Source: Amycolatopsis mongoliensis
GTDB lineage: Bacteria > Actinomycetota > Actinomycetes > Mycobacteriales > Pseudonocardiaceae
NCBI RefSeq assembly: GCF_030285665.1
Contig: NZ_CP127295.1
Span: forward strand, 3,224,001-3,288,000
DNA length: 64,000 nt
Reading direction: 5' to 3'
Below, piece by piece: positions 9,851 to 20,681 of this stretch. Below the pieces are notes generated by a model. That model was not told where the DNA came from, did not search any database, and saw only the letters and a list, made by a program, of their open reading frames with translations. Each line of letters starts with the position of its first letter. Within the stretch, counting starts at the first letter, position 1. The translations under genes were made by a program, and so were the position numbers.

Positions 9851-9862
9851 TGGTCTAGGCCA
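9851..9862. promoter_or_regulatory. DasR-operator-like site
   Basis: TGGTCTAGGCCA differs by one base from the core of the Streptomyces DasR responsive element (TGGTCTAGACCA). It lies between the stand-alone thiD and the divergent phospholipase gene. The link to DasR is inference. Confidence 0.4.
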
Positions 9863-9947
9863 ATCGGCCGCTTTTGCTTCATCAACAGTCCACCACGGTG
9901 GCACATTGTGTGGGCTACTCACCAGTTCATGGGGCGAAGGAGCCTGA

Positions 9948-10958
9948 ATGAAGCTCTTCTCGGTGGCATTCCTCACGGCGGCGCTCGTGCTCTCCGGGGC
10001 GACGGCCGCGAACGCGGACGGCCCGAAGCTCTCCCACGTCACCACGGTCGGCGTGCACAACACCTACGACCCGGCGGCCTACGACTACCTGGCCAGGGCG
10101 CTCGACGCCGGCTCGTCGCTGATCGAGCTCGACGTCTGGCCGGACTTCTTCACCCACGAGTGGAAGGTCAGCCACTCGAACCCGTTGGGGAACAGCAACA
10201 ACTGCGTCGCGGCCACCTCGGCGGCGCAGCTGTACACCGGCGGCAAGAACAAGAACCTCGAGTACTGCCTCGACGACATCCGGATCTGGCTGGCCGCCCA
10301 CCCCGGGCACACGCCGATCACGCTCAAGCTGGAGATGAAGACGGGCTTCTCGGACAACACGGGCATGGGCCCGGACGAGCTGGACGCGACGTTCCGCTCG
10401 CACCTCGGCAGCGTCGCCTTCCGCCCGGCCGAGCTGCTCGGGAGCTACGCCACGCTCGACGACGCCTCCAAAGCGGACAACTGGCCGTCCGTGGACGCGT
10501 TGCGGGGCCGGGTGATCACCGAGATCATCCCGGGCACCGTCGAGGAGGGGAACCCGACCGACACGCTGCACACCGACGTCGAGTACGCGCGGTACCTGGT
10601 CGGGCTCAAGAACGCCGGCAAGCTCGGCGACGCGAACATCTTCCCGACCGTGCACGGCGCGGCCGGCGGTGACCCGCGGGACAAGTACACCGCCGACCTC
10701 AAGCCGTGGTTCGTCGTGTTCGACGGCGACGCGAACGCGTGGGTGACGCAGACCGGGCCGTGGTGGTACGACGCCAACCACTACTACCTCGTGATGACCG
10801 ACGGTCAGAACGTCGCGCCCGCGATCGACGCGCACAACCCGACGGTCGACCAGGCCAACCAGCGCGTCGCCGACCTCGCGAAGCAGCACGCGTCGGTGGT
10901 CACTTCGGACTGGACCGGGCTCACGACGGTGCTGCCCCAGGTGCTCGCCCGGGGTTAG
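9948..10958 (+). CDS. Secreted Ca2+-dependent phosphoinositide-specific phospholipase C
   Basis: The 336-residue product has a cleavable signal peptide (about residues 1-23, ending ANA). The mature enzyme follows the Ca2+-dependent PI-PLC family of the PLC-like phosphodiesterase fold. Motifs are GVHNTYD with the first catalytic histidine, LIELDVWPDF with acidic metal ligands, and WKVSHSNPLG with the second histidine. Cys pairs around NNCVAAT and LEYCLDD suggest a disulfide outside the cell. It ends 4 bases inside the convergent oxidoreductase gene. It probably acts on phospholipids in the environment. Confidence 0.85.
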   Translation: MKLFSVAFLTAALVLSGATAANADGPKLSHVTTVGVHNTYDPAAYDYLARALDAGSSLIELDVWPDFFTHEWKVSHSNPLGNSNNCVAATSAAQLYTGGKNKNLEYCLDDIRIWLAAHPGHTPITLKLEMKTGFSDNTGMGPDELDATFRSHLGSVAFRPAELLGSYATLDDASKADNWPSVDALRGRVITEIIPGTVEEGNPTDTLHTDVEYARYLVGLKNAGKLGDANIFPTVHGAAGGDPRDKYTADLKPWFVVFDGDANAWVTQTGPWWYDANHYYLVMTDGQNVAPAIDAHNPTVDQANQRVADLAKQHASVVTSDWTGLTTVLPQVLARG

Positions 10959-11878
10959 ACGGTCAGCACGAGCTTCCCGGACACCCGCCCGGACTCACCC
11001 AGCTCGTGCGCCTTGGCGGCGTCTTCCAACGGGAAGGTCTGCTCGACGCGGACCTTCAGCTGACCGGCTTCGATCAACTCGACGAGGCCGGTCAGCCCGC
11101 CACGGTCCGGCTCGACGAGGATCCGTTCCGTGCGTACTTTCCTTTCCGCAGCGGCCTTTTCGACGCGGTCGGCGACCCCGCTGGGCACGGCGATCAGCAG
11201 GCCTCCCGGCTTGATCGCGGGGAGCCAGCGCAGGTCGCTCTCCTCGCCGACGAGTCCGAAGTAGACGTCCACATCGGACGTCGTGGCTTCGGGGTCGTGG
11301 TAGTCGACCGGCTCGTCGACCCCGAGCTCGCGCAGGAAGCCGTGCTTGCCGGCGCTGGCCGTGCCGATGACGTGCGCGCCGCGCGCCTTGGCGATCTGCA
11401 CGGCGAGGTGGCCGACCCCGCCCGCGGCGGCGTCGACGAACACGCGTTGTCCCTTTTGGACGTTTCCCACGTCCACCAGTCCCTGCCAGGCGGTGAGCCC
11501 GGCCAGCGGCAGCGCGGCGGCCTCGGCGAACGACAGGCCGGCCGGCTTGCGCACGAAGTGCCGCGAGGGCGCGGTGACGTACTCCGCGTAGGCGTTGGCC
11601 GGGCGCGGGAACCAGGGCATCCCGAGGACTTCGTCGCCCTCCCGGACGCCGGTGGCACCGAAGCCGGTTTCTTCGACGATCCCGGCGACGTCCCAGCCGA
11701 TGGTGAACGGCGGCTCGCCGAGGAACCCGCCGCCGGTCCGCACCTTCCAGTCGACCGGGTTGATCCCCGCGGCCTTCACCCGCACCAGGACCTCCGTGGG
11801 CCCGGGTTCGGGGCGCGGTGCTTCGGTGACGCGGAGCACCTCCGGCCCGCCGAGGGTCTCCTGGGTCACGATGCGCAT
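10955..11878 (-). CDS. NADP-dependent alcohol dehydrogenase / quinone oxidoreductase
   Basis: The 307-residue MDR-family enzyme lacks the catalytic-zinc ligands of true alcohol dehydrogenases, so it fits the zinc-independent quinone-oxidoreductase branch. The substrate half has GINPVDWKVRTG, GWDVAGIVEETG and GDEVLGM; the cofactor half has VDAAAGGVGHLAVQIAKARG, the Rossmann motif, at about residues 150-169. It starts opposite an HxlR regulator. Such pairs usually respond to reactive electrophiles or quinones. Confidence 0.85.
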   Translation of the reverse strand: MRIVTQETLGGPEVLRVTEAPRPEPGPTEVLVRVKAAGINPVDWKVRTGGGFLGEPPFTIGWDVAGIVEETGFGATGVREGDEVLGMPWFPRPANAYAEYVTAPSRHFVRKPAGLSFAEAAALPLAGLTAWQGLVDVGNVQKGQRVFVDAAAGGVGHLAVQIAKARGAHVIGTASAGKHGFLRELGVDEPVDYHDPEATTSDVDVYFGLVGEESDLRWLPAIKPGGLLIAVPSGVADRVEKAAAERKVRTERILVEPDRGGLTGLVELIEAGQLKVRVEQTFPLEDAAKAHELGESGRVSGKLVLTV

Positions 11879-11942
11879 TGCTCCACTCCTTCGTTCCGGG
11901 GTCGGTCCCTATACTCGGAGTGTTCGTCACTTTTCGCTAGAA

Positions 11943-11967
11943 GGCACTTATCGGTAAAGTAGGTACC
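11943..11967. promoter_or_regulatory. Possible HxlR operator
   Basis: GGCACTTATCGGTAAAGTAG with the following GTACC forms an imperfect dyad centred near 11955, three bases before the HxlR start. Its place between the two divergent genes suits an operator for both. The match is by eye. Confidence 0.4.
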
Positions 11968-11969
11968 TG

Positions 11970-12365
11970 ATGGAAACCACCTGTGACCAGGACGGACCCT
12001 GGGACATCTACCTTCGCAGCTGCCCGTGCCGGGAGGTGCTGGACCTGCTGGCCAACAAGTGGACGGCCTTGGTGCTGGGCGCGCTGGCCCGCGGCCCGCA
12101 CCGCTTCGGCGAGCTGCGCCGCGCGGTCGACGGCATCAGCCAGAAGATGCTGACCCAGAACCTCCGGCAGCTGGAACGCGACGGCTTCCTGACGCGCACG
12201 GTGTACCCGACAACGCCCCCGACGGTGGAGTACGCGCTGACGGACATGGGCGCGGAGGTCGGGGCGCACCTGGTGGCGTTGAGCACGTGGTCGCAGGCGA
12301 ACTTCGACCGCATCCGCTCGGCGCGGCGGGAGTACGACGGCCGGGAGCTGCAGCCGGTCCGCTAG
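11970..12365 (+). CDS. HxlR-family transcriptional regulator
   Basis: The 131-residue winged-helix protein has the HxlR signature. CPCREVLDLLANKWTALVLG includes the conserved N-terminal cysteines, with Cys18 preceded by Cys16. FGELRRAVDGISQKMLTQNL is the recognition region, and RTVYPTTPPTVEYALTDMG is the wing. Cysteines near the first helix are used for redox or electrophile sensing in this family. It is divergent from the oxidoreductase gene, which is its probable target. Confidence 0.9.
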   Translation: METTCDQDGPWDIYLRSCPCREVLDLLANKWTALVLGALARGPHRFGELRRAVDGISQKMLTQNLRQLERDGFLTRTVYPTTPPTVEYALTDMGAEVGAHLVALSTWSQANFDRIRSARREYDGRELQPVR

Positions 12366-12382
12366 CGAGTCTGCCGCGGCTG

Positions 12383-12421
12383 GTCGTGAGTGGTTAGGGC
12401 GGTTCTAACCGCCCTAACCAC

Positions 12422-12428
<7 letters not shown>
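12383..12428. terminator. 22-bp stem palindrome overlapping the thiD 3' end
   Basis: GTCGTGAGTGGTTAGGGCGG plus TT at 12383-12404 and its exact complement at 12407-12428 are separated by only two bases. The element lies between the HxlR gene and the convergent thiD, and includes the last 7 bases of thiD. It is likely a bidirectional terminator; its sequence family differs from the other palindromes. Confidence 0.75.
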
Positions 12429-14865
<2,437 letters not shown>

Positions 14866-14868
14866 TCA

Positions 14869-14968
14869 CTCCCTACGCCGGCATTACCCGGTCAGGTTCA
14901 TGCGGTCGGTGACGCCCGGGAAAATCCCCAGCCACCCTCTCAGCCCGCCATGGCGCGAGCTCCCGCGT
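14869..14968 (-). promoter_or_regulatory. TPP riboswitch upstream of thiC-thiD
   Basis: Read on the minus strand, the leader holds GCGGGCTGAGAGGGTG, CACCGACCGCATGAACCTGA and CCGGGTAATGCCGGCGTAGG in the right order. The closing GTAGGGAG serves as the ribosome binding site, 10 bases before the thiC ATG, suggesting control of translation as at thiO. Confidence 0.94.
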
Positions 14969-15024
14969 TGGTGTTGTGCCCCCGACCATGCCACGCCGAC
15001 GGCACATACTCAAGCCCGCTCACC

Positions 15025-15936
15025 TCACCCGACCAGTTCGGCCGGTGTCGCGTACACGTCGACCATGGCTCCGTTGCGCAGCACGGTGATCGGCAGTGCG
15101 GTGCCGATCACTTCCGCGAACAGCTGCCGCTGGATGCCCTGGGCGTCCGAGACGCGGGTGCGCCCGACGGTCAGCACGAGGTCGCCGGCGCGCAGCCCGG
15201 CGCGGTCGGCGGGCCCGCCCGAGACCACCTCGTGCACCCGCAGCCCGGCCGCCTGCCCGGTGCGCCCGGCGATGTCGTCCGGTAGCGGCGCCGGGACGCC
15301 GACGACGCCGAGGTACGCGCGCCGCACCCGGCCCTCGACGACGAGCGTGTCGATGATCCGCCGCGTCGTCGCGTTGATCGGCACCGCGAGCCCGAGCCCG
15401 ACGCCGGCGACCGCGGTGTTGACGCCGACGACGCGGCCGGCGGAGTCGGCGAGCGCGCCGCCGGAGTTGCCCGGATTGAGGGCGGCGTCGGTCTGGATGA
15501 CGTCCTCGATCACGCGCCCGGCGCGGCCGTGGCGCACCGGCAGCGCCCGGCCGAGCGCGCTGACGACACCCGCGGTGACGGTGCCGGAGAAGCCGAGCGG
15601 GCTGCCGACGGCCACGACGAGCTGCCCGACGACGAGCCGGTCGGCGTCGCCGAGCACGGCGGCCGACGGCGTCTCGCCGCGCGCCCGCAGGACCGCGAGG
15701 TCGGACAGCGGGTCGGCGCCGACGACGTCGAAGGGCACCTCGCTGCCGTCGGCGAAGGTCGCGACGCCGCGCCGGTGGTCGGTGACCACGTGGGCGTTGG
15801 TGAGCAGGTGGCCGTCGTCGGCGAAGACGACCGCCGAGCCGCTGCCGCGCGAGAGCTGGACCCCGGCGACGTGCGGGGTGACGGTCTTCGCGACCGTGCT
15901 GACGGCCTGCGAGTAGGCGTCCATCGCCTCGTCCAT
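15025..15936 (-). CDS. HtrA/DegP-like serine protease with PDZ domain, no visible export signal
   Basis: The 303-residue protein has a trypsin-like protease domain with the full triad: His in LLTNAHVV, Asp in DLAVLRARG and Ser in ALNPGNSGGAL. A PDZ domain follows from about residue 205 (VSGGPADRAGLRAGDLVL). Unlike most actinobacterial HtrA proteins it has no N-terminal membrane helix or signal peptide from the chosen ATG at 15936 (MDEAMDAY). Upstream in-frame sequence is Arg-rich and belongs to the broken LysE gene region. It may therefore act in the cytoplasm, which is unusual. Another ATG lies 12 bases inside. Confidence 0.82.
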   Translation of the reverse strand: MDEAMDAYSQAVSTVAKTVTPHVAGVQLSRGSGSAVVFADDGHLLTNAHVVTDHRRGVATFADGSEVPFDVVGADPLSDLAVLRARGETPSAAVLGDADRLVVGQLVVAVGSPLGFSGTVTAGVVSALGRALPVRHGRAGRVIEDVIQTDAALNPGNSGGALADSAGRVVGVNTAVAGVGLGLAVPINATTRRIIDTLVVEGRVRRAYLGVVGVPAPLPDDIAGRTGQAAGLRVHEVVSGGPADRAGLRAGDLVLTVGRTRVSDAQGIQRQLFAEVIGTALPITVLRNGAMVDVYATPAELVG

Positions 15937-16016
15937 GAATGCACCTCGATTACACCGTTGCAGGTGATACAAGTGTGCGCCTGGAGCGGTGGGAAAACCG
16001 TTCGCTGCTGGAGAAC

Positions 16017-16525
16017 TCAGCCCTCGAGCGCGACGGTGACGCCGAAGCCCACCAGCAGCCCGCCCGAGGTGCGCTCGAGCCACCGCAGGCCGCGACGCAG
16101 GCCAGTAGCGCACCGGCGCCCGCGTGGGCCGGGACGAACTGCGGCAGGAACGACAGCGCGAACACGCCCGCCTTGGGGTTGCCGATGTTCGTGACGAGCC
16201 CGGACCGGAAGCCCGCGCCCGGCCGGATCGCCTTCTCCTCAACCGAACCGCGGAAGAACAGCGCCTTGATCCCGAGGCAGACCAGGAAGATCGCGCCTGC
16301 GATGCGCAGGACGTCGTACGCCGTCCGGGAGGCGGCGAGCACCGCGGTCAGGCCGAACACCGCGGCGAGCCCCCAGAACGCGACGCCGGCTTCGATGCCG
16401 GCGATGGTCGCGAAGGCGTTGCGCTTCGAGCCGCGGGCCGCCTGCTTGATCAGCATGACCGTCGCGGGCCCGGGGACCATCGCGATGAGGAACGCGGCGG
16501 GGATGAACGCGAGCAGGTTCGGCAT
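16017..16525 (-). pseudogene. LysE/RhtB-type exporter with internal deletion and frameshift
   Basis: The first 142 codons encode a normal LysE-family exporter: MVPGPATVMLIKQAARG, GIKALFFRG and NIGNPKAGVFALSFLPQF. After PAHAGAGALLA the frame becomes meaningless (CVAACGGSSAPRAG). In another frame the sequence directly continues as the expected family C-terminus, RRGLRWLERTSGGLLVGF followed by GVTVALEG and a stop at 16017. Together this makes about 168 residues, where the family has about 205-210, so roughly 120 bases containing one or two helices seem lost and the frame shifted. The gene is probably dead. A sequencing or assembly error cannot be excluded. Confidence 0.8.
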
Positions 16526-16684
16526 CGCCCGATCGTCGCGGGCGCCGGACACGGTGGGCAAGCGTTTTCCCGGACCAGTGACGGTCAGTGGTTCACCGGT
16601 TCGGACCATGCGCCGGTGGAGGATCGGCGAGACACTTCCAGGCGCTTCTGTAACGGTGCAGAAGTGACTTTCTGTGGGGTTGAT

Positions 16685-18856
16685 ATGCGCAAACTCATGT
16701 TCGGCGCCCTCGCCGGGCTGCTGGTCACCGGATTGATCCCGGGGATCGCGGCGGCTCAGGGCGGTGGCGAGGCACCCGGTGCGCCCGGTGCCCATCCCAG
16801 CTGGCTGCCGGCGAACAAGACCGGGTTCGGCACCGCTCACGACCGGTCGAGCAACGTCTGGTTCACCCTCCAGGGTGGCCAGTTGTCCGAGGTCTACTAC
16901 CCGGACCTGTCGACGCCGAGCGTCCGGTCGATGAACTTCGTCGTCACCGACGGCCGCAGCTTCGCCGTCACCGACTACACGGCGAAGTCCCAGCAGGTCC
17001 GGCGCACCGACGACGACAGCCTGACCTACGAGCAGACCATCACCGACGACCAGCACCGGTGGCGCCTGCGCAAGACGTACGTCACCGACCCGGCCGCCAC
17101 GACGGTGCTGGTGGACGTCGACTTCCAGTCGCTCACCGGGCGGCCGTACCAGCTCTACGCGGTCGCCGACCCGGACCTGACCAACGACGGCTCGGACGAC
17201 TCGGCCGCGCGGAAGGGCGACGCCGTCACCGCGCAGGACGCCACGAACGCGGCCGCGTTGACCGCGAAGCCCGCGTTCACCCGCACGAGCGTCGGCTATG
17301 CGGGCGCGTCCGACGGGAACACGCAGCTCGCGAAGACCTTCAAGCTCGCCGCGTACGACAGCGCCGCGAAGGGCAATGTCGTGCTGACCGGGCAGACCGC
17401 GGCCGACGGCGTCCGGAACCGGCACGTCACCCTCGCCCTCGGCATGGGCGCGAAGGCCGCCGACGCGCTCGGCAGCGCGCAGGCGTCGCAGCGACGCGGC
17501 GTCCGCGACATCACCCGCGCGTACGACCGAGGCTGGGAGCAGTACCTGCGCGGGGTGAGCAAACCGCCGTCGTCGCTGAAGACCGACGCCGAGCGCGACC
17601 TCTACAAGGCGTCGATGCTGACCCTCGCCGCGAGCGAGGACAAGCACCACCCGGGCGCCTTCATCGCGTCGCCGAGCATGCCGTGGCGGTTCGGGAACAA
17701 CGACCCGGAGTGGTCGCCGTCCGGCACCTACCACCTGGTCTGGCCGCGTGACCTCTACCAGATCGCGACCGGCCTGGCGTCCGGCGGCGACACGGCCGCG
17801 GCGAACCGCGCGGTGTCCTACATGTTCGGCACGCAGCAGCAGGCCGACGGGCACATGCCGCAGAACAGCCGGGTCGACGGCGTGCCGTACTGGACGTCGA
17901 TCCAGCTCGACGAAACCGCTTTCCCGATCGTGCTGGCCCAGCAGCTCGGCCGGACCGACCTGTGGCCCGGCGTCCGGAAGGCCGCCGACTTCATCCTCGG
18001 CTACCGGGGCCCGAACGGGCAGGCGTCGCCCTACACCCAGCAGGAGCGCTGGGAGGAGCAGGACGGCTGGTCCCCGTCGACCATCGCCTCGGTGATCGCC
18101 GGGCTCGTCTGCGCGGCGGACATCGCTTCGCACAACGGCGCGGCCGCCGACGCCGCCCGGTACCTCGCCGCGGCGGACAAGATGAAGGCCGACCTGCCCA
18201 AGCAGACGATCACCACGAACGGGCCGCTGTCGAAGGACCCGTACTTCGTCCGGCTGACCAAGGACGCGAACGCCAACGCTCCGACGACGTACAACCTCGG
18301 CAACTCGAGCGTGACGATGGACCAGCGCGCGGTCACCGACGCGGGCTTCCTCGACCTGGTGCGCCTCGGCGTCTACCGGGCCGACGACCCGGTGATCGTG
18401 AACAGCGTGCGCGTCACCGACAAGGAGATCGCGTTCACCACGCCGACCGGGCAGTTCTGGCACCGGTACACGAAGGACGGCTACGGCGAGCAGGCCGACG
18501 GTTCGCCGTGGGACTACACGTTCCCGGCGGAGAGCCGCACGACGTTCGGCCGGCTGTGGCCGTTGCTCGCCGGTGAACGCGGCGAGTACGAGCTGACGCT
18601 CGGCGACCCGTCGTCGGCCGCGCGGCGGCTGCGTGACCTCGGCCGGGTGAGCAGCTCGGCGGAGACCATGCCGGAGCAGGTGTGGGACGAGAACCCGCCG
18701 TCGGGCCAGACCGGCTTCCCGGCCGGCACGCCGAACACGTCGGCGACCCCGCTGGCCTGGACGCACGCCCAGTACGTCCGGCTGGCCTGGGACGTCAAGG
18801 CGGGCTCGGTCCTGGAGACGCCGAAGGTGGTCCGCTGCCACTTCCTCGGCTGCTGA
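16685..18856 (+). CDS. Secreted glucoamylase/glucodextranase, glycoside hydrolase family 15
   Basis: The 723-residue product starts with a signal peptide (about 1-25, ending AAAQ). An N-terminal beta-sandwich domain of the glucodextranase type follows to about residue 290 (GFGTAHDRSSNVWFTL, LSEVYYPDLSTPSVRSMNF). The (alpha/alpha)6 catalytic domain has WSPSGTYHLVWPRDLYQIAT, QERWEEQDGWSPSTIA with a probable catalytic Glu, and PAESRTTFGRLWPLLAGERG with the second. The family removes glucose from the non-reducing ends of starch or dextran. An inverted repeat (CTTCTGTAACGGTGCAGAAG, 16645-16664) just upstream may be an operator. Confidence 0.88.
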   Translation: MRKLMFGALAGLLVTGLIPGIAAAQGGGEAPGAPGAHPSWLPANKTGFGTAHDRSSNVWFTLQGGQLSEVYYPDLSTPSVRSMNFVVTDGRSFAVTDYTAKSQQVRRTDDDSLTYEQTITDDQHRWRLRKTYVTDPAATTVLVDVDFQSLTGRPYQLYAVADPDLTNDGSDDSAARKGDAVTAQDATNAAALTAKPAFTRTSVGYAGASDGNTQLAKTFKLAAYDSAAKGNVVLTGQTAADGVRNRHVTLALGMGAKAADALGSAQASQRRGVRDITRAYDRGWEQYLRGVSKPPSSLKTDAERDLYKASMLTLAASEDKHHPGAFIASPSMPWRFGNNDPEWSPSGTYHLVWPRDLYQIATGLASGGDTAAANRAVSYMFGTQQQADGHMPQNSRVDGVPYWTSIQLDETAFPIVLAQQLGRTDLWPGVRKAADFILGYRGPNGQASPYTQQERWEEQDGWSPSTIASVIAGLVCAADIASHNGAAADAARYLAAADKMKADLPKQTITTNGPLSKDPYFVRLTKDANANAPTTYNLGNSSVTMDQRAVTDAGFLDLVRLGVYRADDPVIVNSVRVTDKEIAFTTPTGQFWHRYTKDGYGEQADGSPWDYTFPAESRTTFGRLWPLLAGERGEYELTLGDPSSAARRLRDLGRVSSSAETMPEQVWDENPPSGQTGFPAGTPNTSATPLAWTHAQYVRLAWDVKAGSVLETPKVVRCHFLGC

Positions 18857-18865
18857 GTTCGGCAA

Positions 18866-18924
18866 AAAGCCGTGAAGGCCTCCTTACCGGCTCTTATGGC
18901 CGGTAAGGAGGCCTTCACGGCTTT
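18866..18924. terminator. 26-bp stem palindrome between convergent genes
   Basis: Arms of 26 bp (18866-18891 and 18899-18924) flank the loop TCTTATG. The core CCGTGAAGGCCTCCTTACCGGC matches the 4086-4136 element except for a paired A-to-C and T-to-G change that keeps the stem. The loop is the reverse complement of the other loop. It is a likely bidirectional terminator for the glucoamylase and def genes. Confidence 0.8.
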
Positions 18925-18929
18925 ACGGG

Positions 18930-19508
18930 TCAGATGACGGCGCCGTCGTCCTCGGGGGTCTTCGGCGGCAGCCACGAGTTGCCCGGGACGCCCCACTTGT
19001 TGGACTTCAGCATCTTCTTCGCCGCGCGGGCGTGCCGCCCGACCAGCCGGTCGAGGTAGATGAAGCCGTCGAGGTGGTCGGTCTCGTGCTGCAGGCAGCG
19101 GGCGAAGTAGCCGGTGCCCTCGACCTCGATCGGGTTGCCGTCGAGGTCGAAGCCGGTCACCTTCGCCCACTTCGCGCGGCCCGTCGGGTACGACTCGCCG
19201 GGCGCCGACAGGCAGCCCTCCCAGTCGTCGTCCGGGTCCGGCATGGTCTCCGGGATCTCCGACGTCTCGAGCTTCGGGTTCACGACGAGGCCCTTGTGCC
19301 GGACGCCTTCGTCGTCCGGGCAGTCGTACACGAACACCCGCAGGTCGAGGCCGATCTGGTTGGCCGCGAGGCCGACGCCCTCGGCGGCGTACATCGTCTC
19401 GAACATGTCGTCGGTGAGCGTGCGCAGCTTCTCGTCGAACTCGGTGATCTCCCGAGTCGGCTGGTGCAGCACGGGTTCGCCGGCGATCACGATGGGGTGG
19501 ATGGTCAC
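18930..19508 (-). CDS. def: Peptide deformylase
   Basis: The 192-residue metalloenzyme removes the N-formyl group from new proteins. All three motifs are present: [10 protein letters not shown] at about 44-53, EGCLSAPG with the metal-binding Cys, and QHETDHLDG with the two metal-binding His and the catalytic Glu. The C-terminal extension after the domain is typical of actinobacterial forms. The GTG start gives [10 protein letters not shown]. The position next to a DUF3263 gene and a LytR_C gene matches Rv0429c-Rv0431. Confidence 0.95.
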   Translation of the reverse strand: MTIHPIVIAGEPVLHQPTREITEFDEKLRTLTDDMFETMYAAEGVGLAANQIGLDLRVFVYDCPDDEGVRHKGLVVNPKLETSEIPETMPDPDDDWEGCLSAPGESYPTGRAKWAKVTGFDLDGNPIEVEGTGYFARCLQHETDHLDGFIYLDRLVGRHARAAKKMLKSNKWGVPGNSWLPPKTPEDDGAVI

Positions 19509-19663
19509 GGCGAGCCAGTTTAGTCGGACCCTTCTGGTAGACCTGCATCAGACCGTGACGCGCCGACGCGGATGCCCACGTCGGCGGCGGCTTCCGTGGT
19601 TGAATGGCGCCCGCGGAAGAGCTAGGTCTGATTCGCCATGACGCCCGATTGAGAGGGACTCGG

Positions 19664-19972
19664 ATGGACGCCGCGGAGTCGATGGCTGAGCCGCAGCCGT
19701 CGCCGCCGAAGCCCGTGCCCGGCCTGACCGAACGCGAGGTCGAGATCCTCGCCTTCGAGCGCCAGTGGTGGCGACACGCCGGGGCGAAGGAGAACGCCAT
19801 CCGCGAACGCTTCGATTTGTCCGCCACGCGCTACTACCAGCTGCTCAACAAGCTGCTGGAGAAGCCGGAGGCGATCGAAGCGGACCCGATGCTGGTGAAG
19901 CGGCTGCGCAAGACCCGCGCCGCCCGCCAGCGCAAGCGTGGCGCCCGGCGACTGGGGATCGAGCTGAAATGA
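19664..19972 (+). CDS. DUF3263 family small basic protein
   Basis: The 102-residue product belongs to DUF3263, with the signature LTEREVEILAFERQWW at about residues 22-37 followed by a helix-turn-helix-like part (RERFDLSATRYYQLLNKLL). The C-terminus is Arg/Lys-rich, so it may bind nucleic acid. The ATG at 19664 has GAGAGGG upstream. Its stop overlaps the next start (ATGA), so both genes are coupled, as in Rv0430-Rv0431. Confidence 0.88.
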   Translation: MDAAESMAEPQPSPPKPVPGLTEREVEILAFERQWWRHAGAKENAIRERFDLSATRYYQLLNKLLEKPEAIEADPMLVKRLRKTRAARQRKRGARRLGIELK

Positions 19973-20595
19973 GCGTGTTTTCGGGAATGTCCCGGCCGAT
20001 GAAGGCCGCGGGCGTCGCCCTGATCGGGGTGGCCATCATCGCCGCGGTGATCGGCGGGATCTCCGCGTTGAGCGGGGACGGGTCGAACGAAGCCGGGCCG
20101 AGCGGCACGCCGACCCAGCCGGGGACGTCCACCGGGTCGCAGCCGCCTTCGGGCTCGACTTCGACGACGCCGCCGCCGACCACCACTTCGCCGTCGTCGC
20201 CCACCCCGCCGTCGCCGACCTCGCCGACGCCGGGCCAGCCGACGTCCGGCCAGCCGGGGCAGCCCGGGCAGCCGGGCGACCAGCAGGCGTCCAACAAGTG
20301 GGTGACCGTCCGGGTCTTCAACAACTCCCTGATCAAGGATCTCGCCCAGCGGGCCGCCGCCGACTTCCGCGGCAGTGGCTGGAACGTCAACGAGGTCGGC
20401 AACTACTCGCAGGGCACCATCCCGACGACGACGGCCTTCTACCGCCCGGGCACCGACGAGGAAGCCGCGGCCAAGCAGCTCGCCCAGGAGTTCGGGATCA
20501 AGGCCGAGCCCCGCTTCCCGGGGATAGAGGGCGCGAGCCCCGGCGTGATAGTGATCGTGACGAAGGAATACGAGTCCGGCCACAAGGGCAGCTGA
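19969..20595 (+). CDS. Membrane-anchored LytR C-terminal-domain protein
   Basis: The 208-residue product has one membrane helix (about 12-35), a linker of about 75 residues rich in Pro, Thr, Ser, Gly and Gln, and a C-terminal LytR_C domain from about 108 (VTVRVFNNSLIKDLAQRAA). The linker would cross the cell wall. This domain is found alone or fused to wall-polymer ligases; here it stands alone, as in mycobacterial Rv0431. It is co-translated with the DUF3263 gene. A cell-envelope role is likely. Confidence 0.85.
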   Translation: MSVFSGMSRPMKAAGVALIGVAIIAAVIGGISALSGDGSNEAGPSGTPTQPGTSTGSQPPSGSTSTTPPPTTTSPSSPTPPSPTSPTPGQPTSGQPGQPGQPGDQQASNKWVTVRVFNNSLIKDLAQRAAADFRGSGWNVNEVGNYSQGTIPTTTAFYRPGTDEEAAAKQLAQEFGIKAEPRFPGIEGASPGVIVIVTKEYESGHKGS

Positions 20596-20603
20596 CCCCG
20601 TAA

Positions 20604-20652
20604 CTCGCGTGTTCGGGGCCGGAACTCACGAGTTCCGGCCCCAACACGCGAG
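20604..20652. terminator. Long imperfect palindrome between convergent genes
   Basis: CTCGCGTGTTCGGGGCCGG plus AACT pairs with AGTTCCGGCCCCAACACGCG plus AG with one bulged C and a three-base loop. A shorter related word (TCACGCGAGTTGC) follows at about 20665. It lies between the LytR_C gene and the AAA ATPase gene and probably ends transcription from both sides. Confidence 0.7.
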
Positions 20653-20681
20653 ATCCGGTTCGGATCACGCGAGTTGCGGCT

